Below, one piece after another: positions 26,955 through 35,814 of a stretch of 64,000 bases of DNA. The stretch is from Saccharospirillum sp. MSK14-1. Lineage in GTDB: Bacteria > Pseudomonadota > Gammaproteobacteria > Pseudomonadales > Natronospirillaceae. The stretch covers positions 1,030,524 through 1,094,523 of the forward strand of contig NZ_MIES01000026.1 of the NCBI RefSeq assembly GCF_003054965.1, given 5' to 3'. Numbering within the stretch: the stretch's first letter is position 1; every line of letters begins with the position of its first letter. Below the pieces are notes generated by a model that saw nothing but the letters and a program-made list of their open reading frames with translations, was not told where the DNA came from and made no database searches. The position numbers and the translations under genes are program-made.

Positions 26955-27985
26955 CGCAACGCCGCGCTTTCAATCGATGGAACCTCACTACCGGTGGCCT
27001 CTGGCTGCTGGCGCTTGTGCTCGCCGGTTGGACGCTGAGGCAACTGCCGCTGAACAGCATTACCCACCAGCTTGAGCAACTCAGCTGGCACAATTGGCTG
27101 CTGTGGACGCTGGTCAATGGCGGCATTCTCTATATGGCCGTTAAGCGCTGGCAACTGCTGGGGCAGGCATTACAGGCACCCTTGTCGTTGATCCGTCTGT
27201 TTCGGATGCGCCAGGCAGGCAGTGCGGTCAGTTTTCTGACTCCCGGTCCTCATTTCGGTGGTGAGCCGCTGCAGTTGCTTTGGTTAACCCGTGTTTTTGC
27301 TCAGCCTCTGCATCGCGCGGTGGCCATGCTGGGGCTCGATCGCTTTGTGGAAACCGCGACCAATATCGCGGTATTGCTCGCCGGTGTGTTGCTGCTGCTT
27401 GGCACGTCCATGGTGCCGCTCGATGACGGCTTGCAGGTGGCGGCCATACTGGGCGGCGTCTTGGTGGCTTTGTTCGTCGCGGCGGCGCTGGTCGTGTACC
27501 ACCCGCTGTGGCTGGCGAATCGGCTGCGTCCTTTGGTGCAACGCTGGCGCTCTGATTCGGCTGAAGCGGATGCCAATCAGGAAAGTGGCTGGCAGGCGCT
27601 GGTGCGGTTGATGCAAGGCGCACTGGCAATGCATCGGGGGCGATTGGCGGCTGCGTTGCTGTTGTCGTTGCTGGGTTGGGTGGCGCTGGTGGCGGAGTTG
27701 TGGCTGTTGTTGCATTTTCTCGGCCTCTCGCCATCGCTGACCGATCTGCTGACGATCATGGTGGGCATGCGGCTGGCGATGTTGCTGCCGGTGCCGGGCG
27801 GCATTGGCACCATCGAGGCATCTTTGTTGTGGTCGTTTCAGTTGCTGGGGTTGCCGGTCAGTGCGGCCCTGGGGCTGATTGCACTGACGCGGCTGCGCGA
27901 TGCGCTGGTGTTGCTGGTGGGGTTGGGCTGTTTGTACAGCTTTCATCGTCCCCGTCTGGCGGGCAAAACAGCCTCAGCCGAATGA
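26951..27985 (+). CDS. Flippase-like / LPG-synthase transmembrane family protein
   Basis: 344 residues with about eight hydrophobic helices and the pattern of the lysylphosphatidylglycerol synthase membrane region (UPF0104): F-L-T-P-G-P-H-F-G-G-E-P (about 96), D-R-F-V-E-T-A, and P-V-P-G-G-I-G-T-I-E-A near 280. It lacks the cytoplasmic aminoacyl-transfer domain, so the likely role is lipid or glycolipid translocation. ATGA overlap with the CDP-alcohol enzyme. It converges with and overlaps the queD-like gene by 12 bp. Confidence 0.88.
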   Translation: MTQRRAFNRWNLTTGGLWLLALVLAGWTLRQLPLNSITHQLEQLSWHNWLLWTLVNGGILYMAVKRWQLLGQALQAPLSLIRLFRMRQAGSAVSFLTPGPHFGGEPLQLLWLTRVFAQPLHRAVAMLGLDRFVETATNIAVLLAGVLLLLGTSMVPLDDGLQVAAILGGVLVALFVAAALVVYHPLWLANRLRPLVQRWRSDSAEADANQESGWQALVRLMQGALAMHRGRLAAALLLSLLGWVALVAELWLLLHFLGLSPSLTDLLTIMVGMRLAMLLPVPGGIGTIEASLLWSFQLLGLPVSAALGLIALTRLRDALVLLVGLGCLYSFHRPRLAGKTASAE

Positions 27986-28354
27986 GTGCCGGTAGGCCGC
28001 CCAGCAGGTGTCGTTCTCCCAGAGTTTGACGGTGAGAGCGCCGGTGCCGGGTGGGGTAATGCCGGCTAACAGCTGTTCACTGAGAATGCGGCTGAAATGT
28101 TCAATGCTCGGGTTCAGCCCGGCGAATTCCGGTTTGTCGTTGAGCATGCTGTCGCGGTAGTAATCCACCACCTTGTTCAGGGCGGCTTCGATTTCAACGA
28201 TGTCGACCAGATAGCCATGCTCGTTGAGGGTGTCACTTTCGATCTGCACTTCGAGTACATAGTGGTGGGCGTGCGGGTTGTTCTCGGAGCCCCAGTCCCC
28301 GCCAATCAAATAATGGTTGGCAATAAAGTCTTGTGTAACGGCGACGGTATACAT
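27974..28354 (-). CDS. QueD/PTPS-like protein with substituted active site
   Basis: 126 residues, 6-pyruvoyl-tetrahydropterin/6-carboxytetrahydropterin synthase fold. The zinc histidines are kept (H14, H28, H30 in N-P-H-A-H). In QueD a catalytic Cys stands four residues before the first histidine of the pair; here that site is E24, as in the PTPS-III type. The later Asp-His pair of L-D-H-x-x-L-N reads Y-R-D-S-M-L-N, while the Glu of the last strand (L-W-E-N) remains. So it is probably not QueD itself. Last gene of the four-gene operon, 15 bp after the MDR gene. Confidence 0.85.
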   Translation of the reverse strand: MYTVAVTQDFIANHYLIGGDWGSENNPHAHHYVLEVQIESDTLNEHGYLVDIVEIEAALNKVVDYYRDSMLNDKPEFAGLNPSIEHFSRILSEQLLAGITPPGTGALTVKLWENDTCWAAYRHSFG

Positions 28355-28369
28355 AGAAATCCTTATCGG

Positions 28370-29404
28370 TCAGTCAGCGGAATAAACGAACAGCGGCTGC
28401 ACCATGGCGTCTTGAGAGCCAGTCCGGGCATCGTGCAGTTGCTGGTAAAGGGTGCCGGCTTCGCGCAATGGCAACCGGTGGGTAATCAGTTGGGTCGGGT
28501 CGAGGCGGCGAATCATTTCCCAGGCAACATCGAAGCGGCGTTGTTTGCTCCAACGGCCGCTCAGGGCCGGGGCCAGAGTGCTGACCTGGCTGGTGATCAG
28601 CTGCAGGCGGTTACGATGCGCTTCGCCGCCTAAATCAACCGATACCGGTTTGTTGCCATACCAACTGCCGATCACGATGCGGCTGGCATAGCCACTGAGG
28701 CCAACGGCCAGATTCAGCGCCTCGGGGTGTCCGCTGATCTCGTAGATTAAATCGGCATCAGCCAGATCGGGTTGCGGGTTTGCGCTGGCGTCGGCCGGGC
28801 TGAAGACGGCCTGCACGCCCAGTTGGAGAGCCAGTTCCTGGCGCTTGCTTTGGCCTTCAATGGCCTGCAAAGAGGCCAAGGGGTATTGCGCCAGCACGCC
28901 CGATAACAGCAAACCGACCACACCCTGGCCAAGCACCACAACGCGCTCGCCAAGCATCGGCTGGCCATCCTGCACCAGGTTAACGGCCGTTTCCATGTTG
29001 GGCAGAAAGGCGGCGGCTTCGGCGGAAATGCCGTCGGGTACGGCAATGAGCTGGTCTGGCCGGGCATTGAAATGACGGGCGTGGGGCTGGAAGGAAAACA
29101 CGGTTCTCCCCAACCAGGCCGGGTCAACATCCGCGCCCACTTGTTGCACGTCTCCAACACAGGCGTAGCCGTATTGCACCGGGTACTGGGACGTGCCCTG
29201 CAGGGCGTCGAGCGTGCTGTCGAGTGCCATCGAATCCGGCAGTTGGTTGCGATAGAGCAGCAATTCCGTGCCGGGGCTGACGGCCGAACAAAGGGTGCGT
29301 ACCTGAAGTTCGTCCGCCGCCGGTGGCGCCAGCGGCACGCTGCGCACTTCTACCTGAAACGGCGCGGTGAACCAGAGCTGATCGGTGGTTGTCGTGTTGG
29401 TCAT
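28370..29404 (-). CDS. MDR-type dehydrogenase (BchC-like branch)
   Basis: 344 residues, medium-chain dehydrogenase/reductase. The N-terminal part has S-A-V-S-P-G-T-E-L (about 40), like the BchC/sorbitol-dehydrogenase-like branch that lacks the C-G-S-D-x-H zinc signature; the Rossmann nucleotide site is V-L-G-Q-G-V-V-G (about 162). The usual catalytic zinc ligands and the structural four-cysteine lobe are not evident. Probably oxidises or reduces an intermediate of the pathway formed with its neighbours. Start overlaps the RibD-like stop (ATGA). Confidence 0.85.
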   Translation of the reverse strand: MTNTTTTDQLWFTAPFQVEVRSVPLAPPAADELQVRTLCSAVSPGTELLLYRNQLPDSMALDSTLDALQGTSQYPVQYGYACVGDVQQVGADVDPAWLGRTVFSFQPHARHFNARPDQLIAVPDGISAEAAAFLPNMETAVNLVQDGQPMLGERVVVLGQGVVGLLLSGVLAQYPLASLQAIEGQSKRQELALQLGVQAVFSPADASANPQPDLADADLIYEISGHPEALNLAVGLSGYASRIVIGSWYGNKPVSVDLGGEAHRNRLQLITSQVSTLAPALSGRWSKQRRFDVAWEMIRRLDPTQLITHRLPLREAGTLYQQLHDARTGSQDAMVQPLFVYSAD

Positions 29405-30132
29405 GATTCGAGCCCGGGTTTGGCGTCACTCACATAGCACAGCCGACCCCAGACAATCAACTCGTTGCCCAGTTGCTGGCTGTGCAAGTCGCCGATCTGA
29501 GGGAAAGGCAGGTTGTCGGCATCGCCCAATGGGCCGACGGCGTTGTAGCCGCCCACAAACATCGGGGCGACAGTCAGTATCACGGCATCGGCCAGTCCGG
29601 ATCGCAGAAAAGCGGTAATCACTGAAGCGCCCCCCTCGACCATTAAGCTGCGAATGCCGCGCTCGTACAAGACGTCCATGGCGGCATGCAGGTTCACGTG
29701 TCCATCGGCATCGCCGGGTACGACGATGAGTTCGCAGTCGTCACGATCGGTCTGTGCTTCTGGCGTGGTCAGCACCCAGCAACCGCGCTCGGCTTTCTGG
29801 CACAGCTTGCAGCTGGGCGGCATGCGCAGTTGGCTGTCGAGTACGATGGGTTGCGGGTCATTACCGGTCCACTTACGCACGTTAAGTCGCGGGTTATCGG
29901 CCAGTACGGTGCCGATGCCGACCAAAATGCCGTCGTGCAGGCTGCGCAACTGGTGCGTCATCTGCATGCTGGCATCACTGCTCAGTGCCATGGTTTCACC
30001 CGGGACGGTGGTAATGCTGCCATCCCAACTTTGGGCGTAACTCAATGTGACATGGGGGCGATTCGGCGCTGAATCCTGAGTGGTTTTTTGTTCGGCCAGC
30101 AGCCAGTGTTCGATGTCCTGATTCAGCGTCAT
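29401..30132 (-). CDS. RibD C-terminal-type pyrimidine reductase
   Basis: 243 residues, dihydrofolate-reductase-like RibD_C domain only: S-W-D-G-S-I near 38, H-D-G-I-L-V-G-I-G-T-V-L-A-D-N-P-R-L (about 86), and V-E-G-G-A-S-V (about 173). The zinc deaminase domain of bifunctional RibD is missing. Such stand-alone reductases in archaea and fungi reduce the ribosyl side chain of the GTP cyclohydrolase product before deamination. Coupled by 4-bp overlaps to ribA-like and MDR genes, it should take the product of the former (inference). Confidence 0.87.
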   Translation of the reverse strand: MTLNQDIEHWLLAEQKTTQDSAPNRPHVTLSYAQSWDGSITTVPGETMALSSDASMQMTHQLRSLHDGILVGIGTVLADNPRLNVRKWTGNDPQPIVLDSQLRMPPSCKLCQKAERGCWVLTTPEAQTDRDDCELIVVPGDADGHVNLHAAMDVLYERGIRSLMVEGGASVITAFLRSGLADAVILTVAPMFVGGYNAVGPLGDADNLPFPQIGDLHSQQLGNELIVWGRLCYVSDAKPGLES

Positions 30133-30755
30133 GAGCTTACAGGCTTTTCGAGGGGTTCGATGGGCAGCAGATGATCCATACGCTGCACCTTGGTGAGCAG
30201 GTAGCCGACGTTGTCGGTGTTGGCCGCAACGGCCAGCGATACTCGCCCTGAGACAGTAATGCCTTTGGCTTCCAGCGCGCTGATTTTGGCCGGGTTGTTG
30301 GTGATCAGCTGTACTGAATCCACGCCCAGGTCTGCCAGTATCAGAGCGGCCAGTGAGTAGTCGCGTTCGTCGGCGCCGTGGCCGAGCATTAAATTGGCAT
30401 CGACGGTGTCGTAGCCCTCGTCTTGCAGGTTGTAGGCGCGCAGCTTATCAAGCAAGCCAATACCGCGGCCTTCCTGGCGCATGTACAACACAACACCAGC
30501 GCCTGCCTTGGCGATCATGGCCATGGCGCGGTCGAGTTGTTCACCGCAATCGCAGCGCCGGGAGCCGAGTACATCGCCGGTAAAACATTCGGAATGAACC
30601 CGAGCCAGAACCGGCCCGGCGTGGGCAATATCGCCCATGAAAAATGCCAGGTGTTCTTTGTTGTCGAGGGTGTTGGTGTAATAGCACAAGTGAAAATCGC
30701 CGTATTCAGTGGGGATCCTTGTGCGGGTCATACGGGTCACGGCAGGTATAGACAT
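30129..30755 (-). CDS. ribA: GTP cyclohydrolase II
   Basis: 208 residues, typical length. Zinc cysteines C57, C68 and C70 (C-F-T-G-D-V-L-G-S-R-R-C-D-C), the Q-E-G-R-G-I-G-L-L-D-K-L catalytic block and L-Q-D-E-G-Y-D-T are present; the end I-T-N-N-P-A-K matches too. It opens the imidazole ring of GTP to 2,5-diamino-6-ribosylamino-pyrimidinone phosphate. Being first in an operon without ribB, ribE or ribH, it may serve a special pathway rather than riboflavin, though a housekeeping role is possible. Confidence 0.92.
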   Translation of the reverse strand: MSIPAVTRMTRTRIPTEYGDFHLCYYTNTLDNKEHLAFFMGDIAHAGPVLARVHSECFTGDVLGSRRCDCGEQLDRAMAMIAKAGAGVVLYMRQEGRGIGLLDKLRAYNLQDEGYDTVDANLMLGHGADERDYSLAALILADLGVDSVQLITNNPAKISALEAKGITVSGRVSLAVAANTDNVGYLLTKVQRMDHLLPIEPLEKPVSS

Positions 30756-30790
30756 GAGGTACTCTTAATGTTGGTATAACGATCCTTGTA

Positions 30791-30822
30791 TGTCTGGGCG
30801 TCTTGCTATTCATGCCCGGACA
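30791..30822. promoter_or_regulatory. Dyad between divergent ribA and glycosyltransferase
   Basis: TGTCTGGGC (30791-30799) and GCCCGGACA (30814-30822), a 9-bp stem with one wobble and a 14-base gap, centred in the short divergent region. It may be an operator shared by both transcription units, or an RNA hairpin. Confidence 0.35.
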
Positions 30823-30870
30823 CAACTCAATAAGTTACGACCCCCCTGATTGGAACGGATCACAACTCTG

Positions 30871-31920
30871 TTGAACTTCACCACCTTGTTTTTTGTTTTC
30901 CCCGGCGACCTGGCGACGCCGACGGGCGGCTATCGCTACGATCGCCGGTTGATCCGCGAGTTGCGGCAACTGGGCTTTGACGTTCAAACTATTGCGCTTT
31001 CCAGCCAATTTCCCTTCCCGGATAAACGGGCGCTGGAAGATGCCCGCCAGAAACTGGCGGTGGTGCCGGATGGTGCGGTCGTGATCTTCGATGGGCTCGC
31101 CTTCGGCACGCTGGATCAGCTGGCTGAAGCCGAAGCACAACGACTTCGCATCATCGCATTGTGCCATCATCCGCTGGCGCTGGAGTCGGGTTTGGACCCG
31201 GCACAACGAGCGCGGTTTCAGGCATCGGAGCAGCGCGCATTGTACACCGTTCGCGCTGCACTGGTCACCAGCGGGCACACCCGGCAGATATTGATCGACC
31301 AGTTCGCCATGCCACCGGAAAAGGTGGTGGTGGCGCAGCCCGGCACCGACCCGGCGCCTTTTGCTCCTTGCATTGGGTCGCCGCGTCAAATACTGACCGT
31401 TGCTTCCCTGACCCGGCGCAAAGCTCACGATGTGCTCATTGATGCGCTGGCACCTTTGGCCGAATTGCCCTGGCAGGCTCGCTTTGTCGGTGGCCAGGAT
31501 TTCGACCCCGACTGGACCGCAGCCTTACAGCAACAGATAAACCGGCGGCAATTGCACGATCGCATTCAACTGACAGGGCCGGTGGATGATCTGGCGGCCG
31601 AGTTCCACAATGCCGATCTGTTCGTTTTGCCGTCCCGCTACGAAGGTTACGGCATGGTTTTCGCCGAAGCGCTGGCGGCGGGCTTGCCGGTGATCGCCGC
31701 CCGGGCTGGCGCGGTACCGGATGTGGTACCTGAGTCCGCCGGCCTGCTCGTACTACCTGACGACACAGCCGCGCTAACAGATGCACTGCGTACCTTGCTG
31801 ACCGAAGAAAATCTGCACCGCCAACTGCAAGCGGGCGCCCGTGAAGCGGCCGCCAAACTACCTACCTGGGCTGATACCGCCGGTCAGGTGGTTCGCCTTA
31901 TCCAATCCATACACCCATAA
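30871..31920 (+). CDS. Family 4-type glycosyltransferase
   Basis: About 349 residues, GT-B fold: F-P-G-D-L-A-T-P-T-G-G-Y-R-Y-D at the N-terminus, a central T-V-A-S-L-T-R-R-K segment, and the GT4 E-x7-E motif (E-G-Y-G-M-V-F-A-E). It transfers a nucleotide-activated sugar to an unknown acceptor. The start is uncertain: TTG at 30871 places the first strand near the N-terminus as expected, TTG 30850 is also possible; no strong ribosome site is seen. The methyltransferase follows after 15 bp. Divergent from the ribA operon. Confidence 0.87.
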   Translation: MNFTTLFFVFPGDLATPTGGYRYDRRLIRELRQLGFDVQTIALSSQFPFPDKRALEDARQKLAVVPDGAVVIFDGLAFGTLDQLAEAEAQRLRIIALCHHPLALESGLDPAQRARFQASEQRALYTVRAALVTSGHTRQILIDQFAMPPEKVVVAQPGTDPAPFAPCIGSPRQILTVASLTRRKAHDVLIDALAPLAELPWQARFVGGQDFDPDWTAALQQQINRRQLHDRIQLTGPVDDLAAEFHNADLFVLPSRYEGYGMVFAEALAAGLPVIAARAGAVPDVVPESAGLLVLPDDTAALTDALRTLLTEENLHRQLQAGAREAAAKLPTWADTAGQVVRLIQSIHP

Positions 31921-31935
31921 GGAAATACCTCAACC

Positions 31936-32736
31936 ATGAGTGGATTCAGCATCGATTGGCTCGATCTGCGCGAAGCCGCCGACCGGCGCGCCCGCGACAA
32001 CAGCCTGAGGGCGCAGGCAATGCAGTGGTTGGCGGGCGACGAAACGCCGGTGGCGGTTGATCTGGGCGCGGGCACTGGCTCTACCTTGCGTGCGCTGACA
32101 GCTTCGAACCCGCAAGCGCTGATCTGGCGACTCGTGGATAACGACACGGCCTTACTCGACGAAGCCGTACGCCGGCATGGCGAAACGCACCGAATAGAGC
32201 CGTGCAAAGCGGATCTGTCGGCGTTGGCATCACTGCCACTGCAAGGCGCGCGTCTGGTCACAGCGTCGGCCCTGTTCGATCTGGTCTCTGAGCATTTTCT
32301 GGCTACGCTGGCAGCCGAACTGAAAGATCAAAACCAGCAACACTCAATCGGCCTCTATGCGGCCCTGAATTACGACGGCACTACACAGTGGACACCCCAA
32401 CACCCGCTGGATAACACCGTACTGGCGGCGTTTAATCAGGATCAGCGTACCGACAAGGGCTTTGGCCCGGCGCTGGGGCCAGACTCCGGTGCGGTTCTGC
32501 AGCGTCTGTTCACTGAAGCCGGTTTCCGGGTGTATCTGGCCAGCAGCCCCTGGACGCTGGATGGTGCTGATCAGGCGATGGTGGCGGAATTAATCACGGG
32601 CATTGCAAGCGCCGTTGCCGATCATCCAGACATCCACCCCAGCACGCTGGAAGACTGGGTTCAGTTTCGGCAGTCCAACGCGGCCTCGGGTACGTGCGTC
32701 GTCGGCCATACCGACGTTCTGGCGTTGCCGGGTTAA
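31936..32736 (+). CDS. Class I SAM-dependent methyltransferase
   Basis: 266 residues with motif I V-D-L-G-A-G-T-G-S-T (about 42), an acidic motif II (L-V-D-N-D, about 67) and V-T-A-S-A-L-F-D-L-V (about 110) in the motif IV position. Substrate unknown. Cotranscribed with the glycosyltransferase; the pair probably decorates the same product. Its stop overlaps the convergent FkbM gene end by 4 bp. Confidence 0.85.
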   Translation: MSGFSIDWLDLREAADRRARDNSLRAQAMQWLAGDETPVAVDLGAGTGSTLRALTASNPQALIWRLVDNDTALLDEAVRRHGETHRIEPCKADLSALASLPLQGARLVTASALFDLVSEHFLATLAAELKDQNQQHSIGLYAALNYDGTTQWTPQHPLDNTVLAAFNQDQRTDKGFGPALGPDSGAVLQRLFTEAGFRVYLASSPWTLDGADQAMVAELITGIASAVADHPDIHPSTLEDWVQFRQSNAASGTCVVGHTDVLALPG

Positions 32737-33482
32737 GCGTCCAACCGTCTGGCATACACATCGCCACTGCCTTCGTGAGTGGCTTCCAAATTACGTTTCA
32801 TCTCAGCCGGAGTTAGCCAATGCTGGAACGTCATTCGGTGGCTTTCACCGGGGGCGAGGTTGTATTGGTAATTCCCCAGTTCTTCCAAACGATCGATACA
32901 GGCCAGCGCGGTGCTCATGCTGGCCGGGATGTACTCGAACGACAACGCCGCCAGCGGTCGTGACAGCCCCTGCAACACAGCCAGTTCAAAGCCTTCAACA
33001 TCGATTTTGCAAAAGCGTGGCTCGCCGTGACGCTCGATCAGGGCATCGAGCGTCGTGACCGGCACCGTCACTTCGCGGTCCCAGCGGACCGACTGAAAGG
33101 AGGCATCCTGTTGCACCTGAGACATCCATTCCCGCGATAACGTAGTGACCGTAGGCGTACGCGTGCTGATAAACAGCGTGGCTTCTCCGGGCTCGGCGCC
33201 TACGGCTTCTTCGATCAGCGTGATCTTGGCATCGGTGCCATAGCGCTGCCGCAGGGTTTGCATCAGCAACGGTTGCGGTTCCATGGCCACAATTTGAGCA
33301 CCCAGGGCGCGCCATGCCATCAGTCGATTACCGACGTGAGCGCCGACTTCGAAACACACATCACCGGGGCGAATAAACTGCCCGTAACAGCGACGCAAGC
33401 GCGACTGGCGCCCGGGAATGCCGTAATACATCATCAGTGAACGCCAGAGGCCAAGGCGTTCACGCCAGGTTGTATGCGCCAT
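32733..33482 (-). CDS. FkbM family methyltransferase
   Basis: 249 residues. SAM-binding F-E-V-G-A-H-V-G-N (about 40) and A-M-E-P-Q-P (about 68), then the FkbM signature K-I-D-V-E-G-F-E-L-A-V-L-Q-G (about 160). FkbM enzymes O-methylate sugars or polyketides. Start overlaps the stop of the sulfatase-like gene (TGATG), so the two are translated together and may modify the same envelope glycan or lipid. Confidence 0.88.
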   Translation of the reverse strand: MAHTTWRERLGLWRSLMMYYGIPGRQSRLRRCYGQFIRPGDVCFEVGAHVGNRLMAWRALGAQIVAMEPQPLLMQTLRQRYGTDAKITLIEEAVGAEPGEATLFISTRTPTVTTLSREWMSQVQQDASFQSVRWDREVTVPVTTLDALIERHGEPRFCKIDVEGFELAVLQGLSRPLAALSFEYIPASMSTALACIDRLEELGNYQYNLAPGESHRMTFQHWLTPAEMKRNLEATHEGSGDVYARRLDA

Positions 33483-35092
33483 CAGTTGGACTCCTTGTCG
33501 GGGTTGGAAAATGCATCGATAAAGCGGTCGCGAACCTCATCCATTCGCCAGACGGGCGCGTCGGCATCCGGCTTCATGCCGGGTTGCCATTGCCAGCTGT
33601 CGATGGCGTCGATCACCGCCGGATCGCTGGCAATCAGGTGCACCGGTACGTCTCGGTTATCGGGGTCGCCGGTGATCATCGGCGCAGCCTGATGATCGCC
33701 CAGGATCAGCACCACCAGATTATCGTCGCCATATTCCTGTAGATAAGACACCAGCGTCTCCAACATGTATTCGATCGACTGGCGGTAATAGAGGCGAATG
33801 GAATTCACATCGCTCCACACGTCTTCCGGGTTGGGTCCGGCCTGAGCCTGGTCGTTAAAGATGGTACCGTCGCCGACCTGATCCCAAGGCACCAAGTGGG
33901 TGTTGGGTGTCCAGGGAGCATGCGATGAAATCAGCGCCACTTCTGCCATAACCGGTGGCCGGTTTTGCCCGCTGCGCTCGCGCGCCTGTAAGGCCGACCA
34001 GACGTACTGATCGGGCATGGTTACCCAGTTGAAGGGCCGCCCTTCGTAGCCGAAAGTATGCGCATTGTAGATTTGGTCGTAACCGTAATAGGCGCCTTCG
34101 GGCCAGGCCAGACTGATCGCCGGCATCCCGGCCACGGTGCGCCAACCGGCCTTCCGAAACAGCCGGTTCAGGGTCACCCGTTCGCTGAGCATCAGGCTTT
34201 TGTAGCGGTTTTCGCTGTCGATCCAGGCGCCAGAGAGCAGCGTCCCGTGGGCCAGCCAGCTCAGACCACCCACCGTCGGTGACGTCAGAAAGGCGCTGCG
34301 CATTTGCAGGCCCTCGGCCACCAGCGACGCCTCTGCCCAGTTCAGCTTTTCGGTAATGGCCGCCTGAAAGGGGTCTTGCTCCAACAGCACTCGCCCGTAG
34401 GACTCGGCGAAGACGACAAAAACATCCTTACCTTCCAGCCGTGAAAACAAACCGTCGGCGGGCAGTTCGTCGGCGGCATCGTCACCGACTGTGGCGGCAA
34501 ATGCCTGCAAATCCTGAAGACTGTGCAGGGTATCCCGCCCATGGGCGAGCAGATGATCCCAGGCAAAGGTATCGGCCCGCGACCAGCCTGCGGTTTTGAG
34601 CCCACCCCAGACCAGCAACAGCGCCAGCAGCGCAATGCCGGACAGACGAGCGTCGGTGTGCAGAGTGCGCTGAATCCGCCCGAGCATCACATAGGCCAGC
34701 CAGCACACCAGAGCGACGACCAACACCAGCCCCAGAGCAACCAAGACGGACGCCAGACTGCCTAGCACCCCGCTCAGCAAACGGCTGGCGTCGGCCAACA
34801 GGTGACTGTCGAAAACCGGATTAAAACGCCGCGCAAATATCTCGTGGGTCACCAGATCGGCGCCGCGCAGCAGCATAGCCAGACCTAACAACACCGCCAG
34901 CAAAGCATGAACGGCCTTGCCGGCAACGCCCGGAATCAGCAATAGAAAACCAATGACGAGCAACTCGAGCGGGAAGAAAACAAAGGCGGGCGGACCAATC
35001 CAGGCCAACCGGTTGGGGAGTGAAAGCGCGATAAAGAGTCCAACAAAGCACACAAGGGTCATAAGGTGCCGGACGACTGGGTGATGAGGCAT
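33482..35092 (-). CDS. Membrane sulfatase-like / phosphoethanolamine-glycerol transferase family
   Basis: 536 residues: about five N-terminal membrane helices (to about 160), then an alkaline-phosphatase-fold sulfatase domain: V-F-V-V-F-A-E-S-Y-G-R (about 225), a T-S-P-T-V-G-G-L-S motif holding the likely Thr nucleophile (about 270), S-S-H-A-P-W (about 395) and L-G-D-H-Q-A (about 470). This layout matches LtaS/OpgB-like enzymes that transfer phosphoglycerol or phosphoethanolamine. Given mdoGH 10 kb away it could modify glucans, or act in the neighbouring pathway. Confidence 0.82.
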   Translation of the reverse strand: MPHHPVVRHLMTLVCFVGLFIALSLPNRLAWIGPPAFVFFPLELLVIGFLLLIPGVAGKAVHALLAVLLGLAMLLRGADLVTHEIFARRFNPVFDSHLLADASRLLSGVLGSLASVLVALGLVLVVALVCWLAYVMLGRIQRTLHTDARLSGIALLALLLVWGGLKTAGWSRADTFAWDHLLAHGRDTLHSLQDLQAFAATVGDDAADELPADGLFSRLEGKDVFVVFAESYGRVLLEQDPFQAAITEKLNWAEASLVAEGLQMRSAFLTSPTVGGLSWLAHGTLLSGAWIDSENRYKSLMLSERVTLNRLFRKAGWRTVAGMPAISLAWPEGAYYGYDQIYNAHTFGYEGRPFNWVTMPDQYVWSALQARERSGQNRPPVMAEVALISSHAPWTPNTHLVPWDQVGDGTIFNDQAQAGPNPEDVWSDVNSIRLYYRQSIEYMLETLVSYLQEYGDDNLVVLILGDHQAAPMITGDPDNRDVPVHLIASDPAVIDAIDSWQWQPGMKPDADAPVWRMDEVRDRFIDAFSNPDKESN

Positions 35093-35814
35093 GTAGTGAT
35101 CTCATATCAATAAAAGATGGTTAACGGAGGTGCATCAAAATACGGCTCAAACCAGTCGGGGATATTGAGCATACAAGCAACATCGAACGGATGATCCGGC
35201 ACAGAGGGGAACAGTCGCCCACTACTGTTACCGGTCGGGTATTGCTCACGCCGATTAGGCTATGAACCTGGCAACAGGGAAGGAGGGAGAGCATCCTGCT
35301 GACGAGATTCCCTATTAACGCGTTTGATGAGCGCTGACTCACGGTGTCCGCGTGCGCATGCTATCAACTATTTAACAAGGCGTGAATTCTGAACCCTAGG
35401 AGGATTGGGTGAAGCGCCTAGGTCACCTGTGTTACGAAAAATTGGAAGGTTATGGCTCGAGGGCAAAGTTATACAACAGCAACCCAGCATCCGCACAATC
35501 CGCACCCAGGCAACGAACTGACGCAATAGGCCCGGAAGCAGATCATCGAGAACCTGAGAGAAGAGGGGAGCTCTAATGGCCAATGAACGGAACTGAAAAG
35601 GCCATACCGATTCGATTCACCGAGTGTAGATGTAAGCACCTAACTGTTAGTTTGCTAGCGCTCTGGCAGTCATTAATCCTATGAACGCGATACAGTTTTC
35701 AGGGAAAAAGTCAGGTGGCACATGTGTCCGCTTCTGTATTTTTCTGTAAGGCATCATCAGTGATATTTAAGGTAAAGTAGGTCGATCATTATATTGGCTT
35801 AAAAGGAATTTCCG
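35093..35814. other. Long intergenic region without recognised gene
   Basis: About 720 bp between divergent genes. Small open frames on both strands lack ribosome sites and family features. It must hold promoters for both neighbours. No IS end, tRNA or repeat was recognised. Confidence 0.45.

Noticed and set aside
26145..27946. Several long antisense frames opposite the CDP-alcohol and flippase-like genes
   Set aside because: Rich in Gln, Arg, His and Pro, typical of antisense reading of GC-rich membrane-protein genes.
35368..35583. 71-codon minus-strand frame in the 720-bp gap
   Set aside because: Composition is not protein-like and no ribosome site precedes it.
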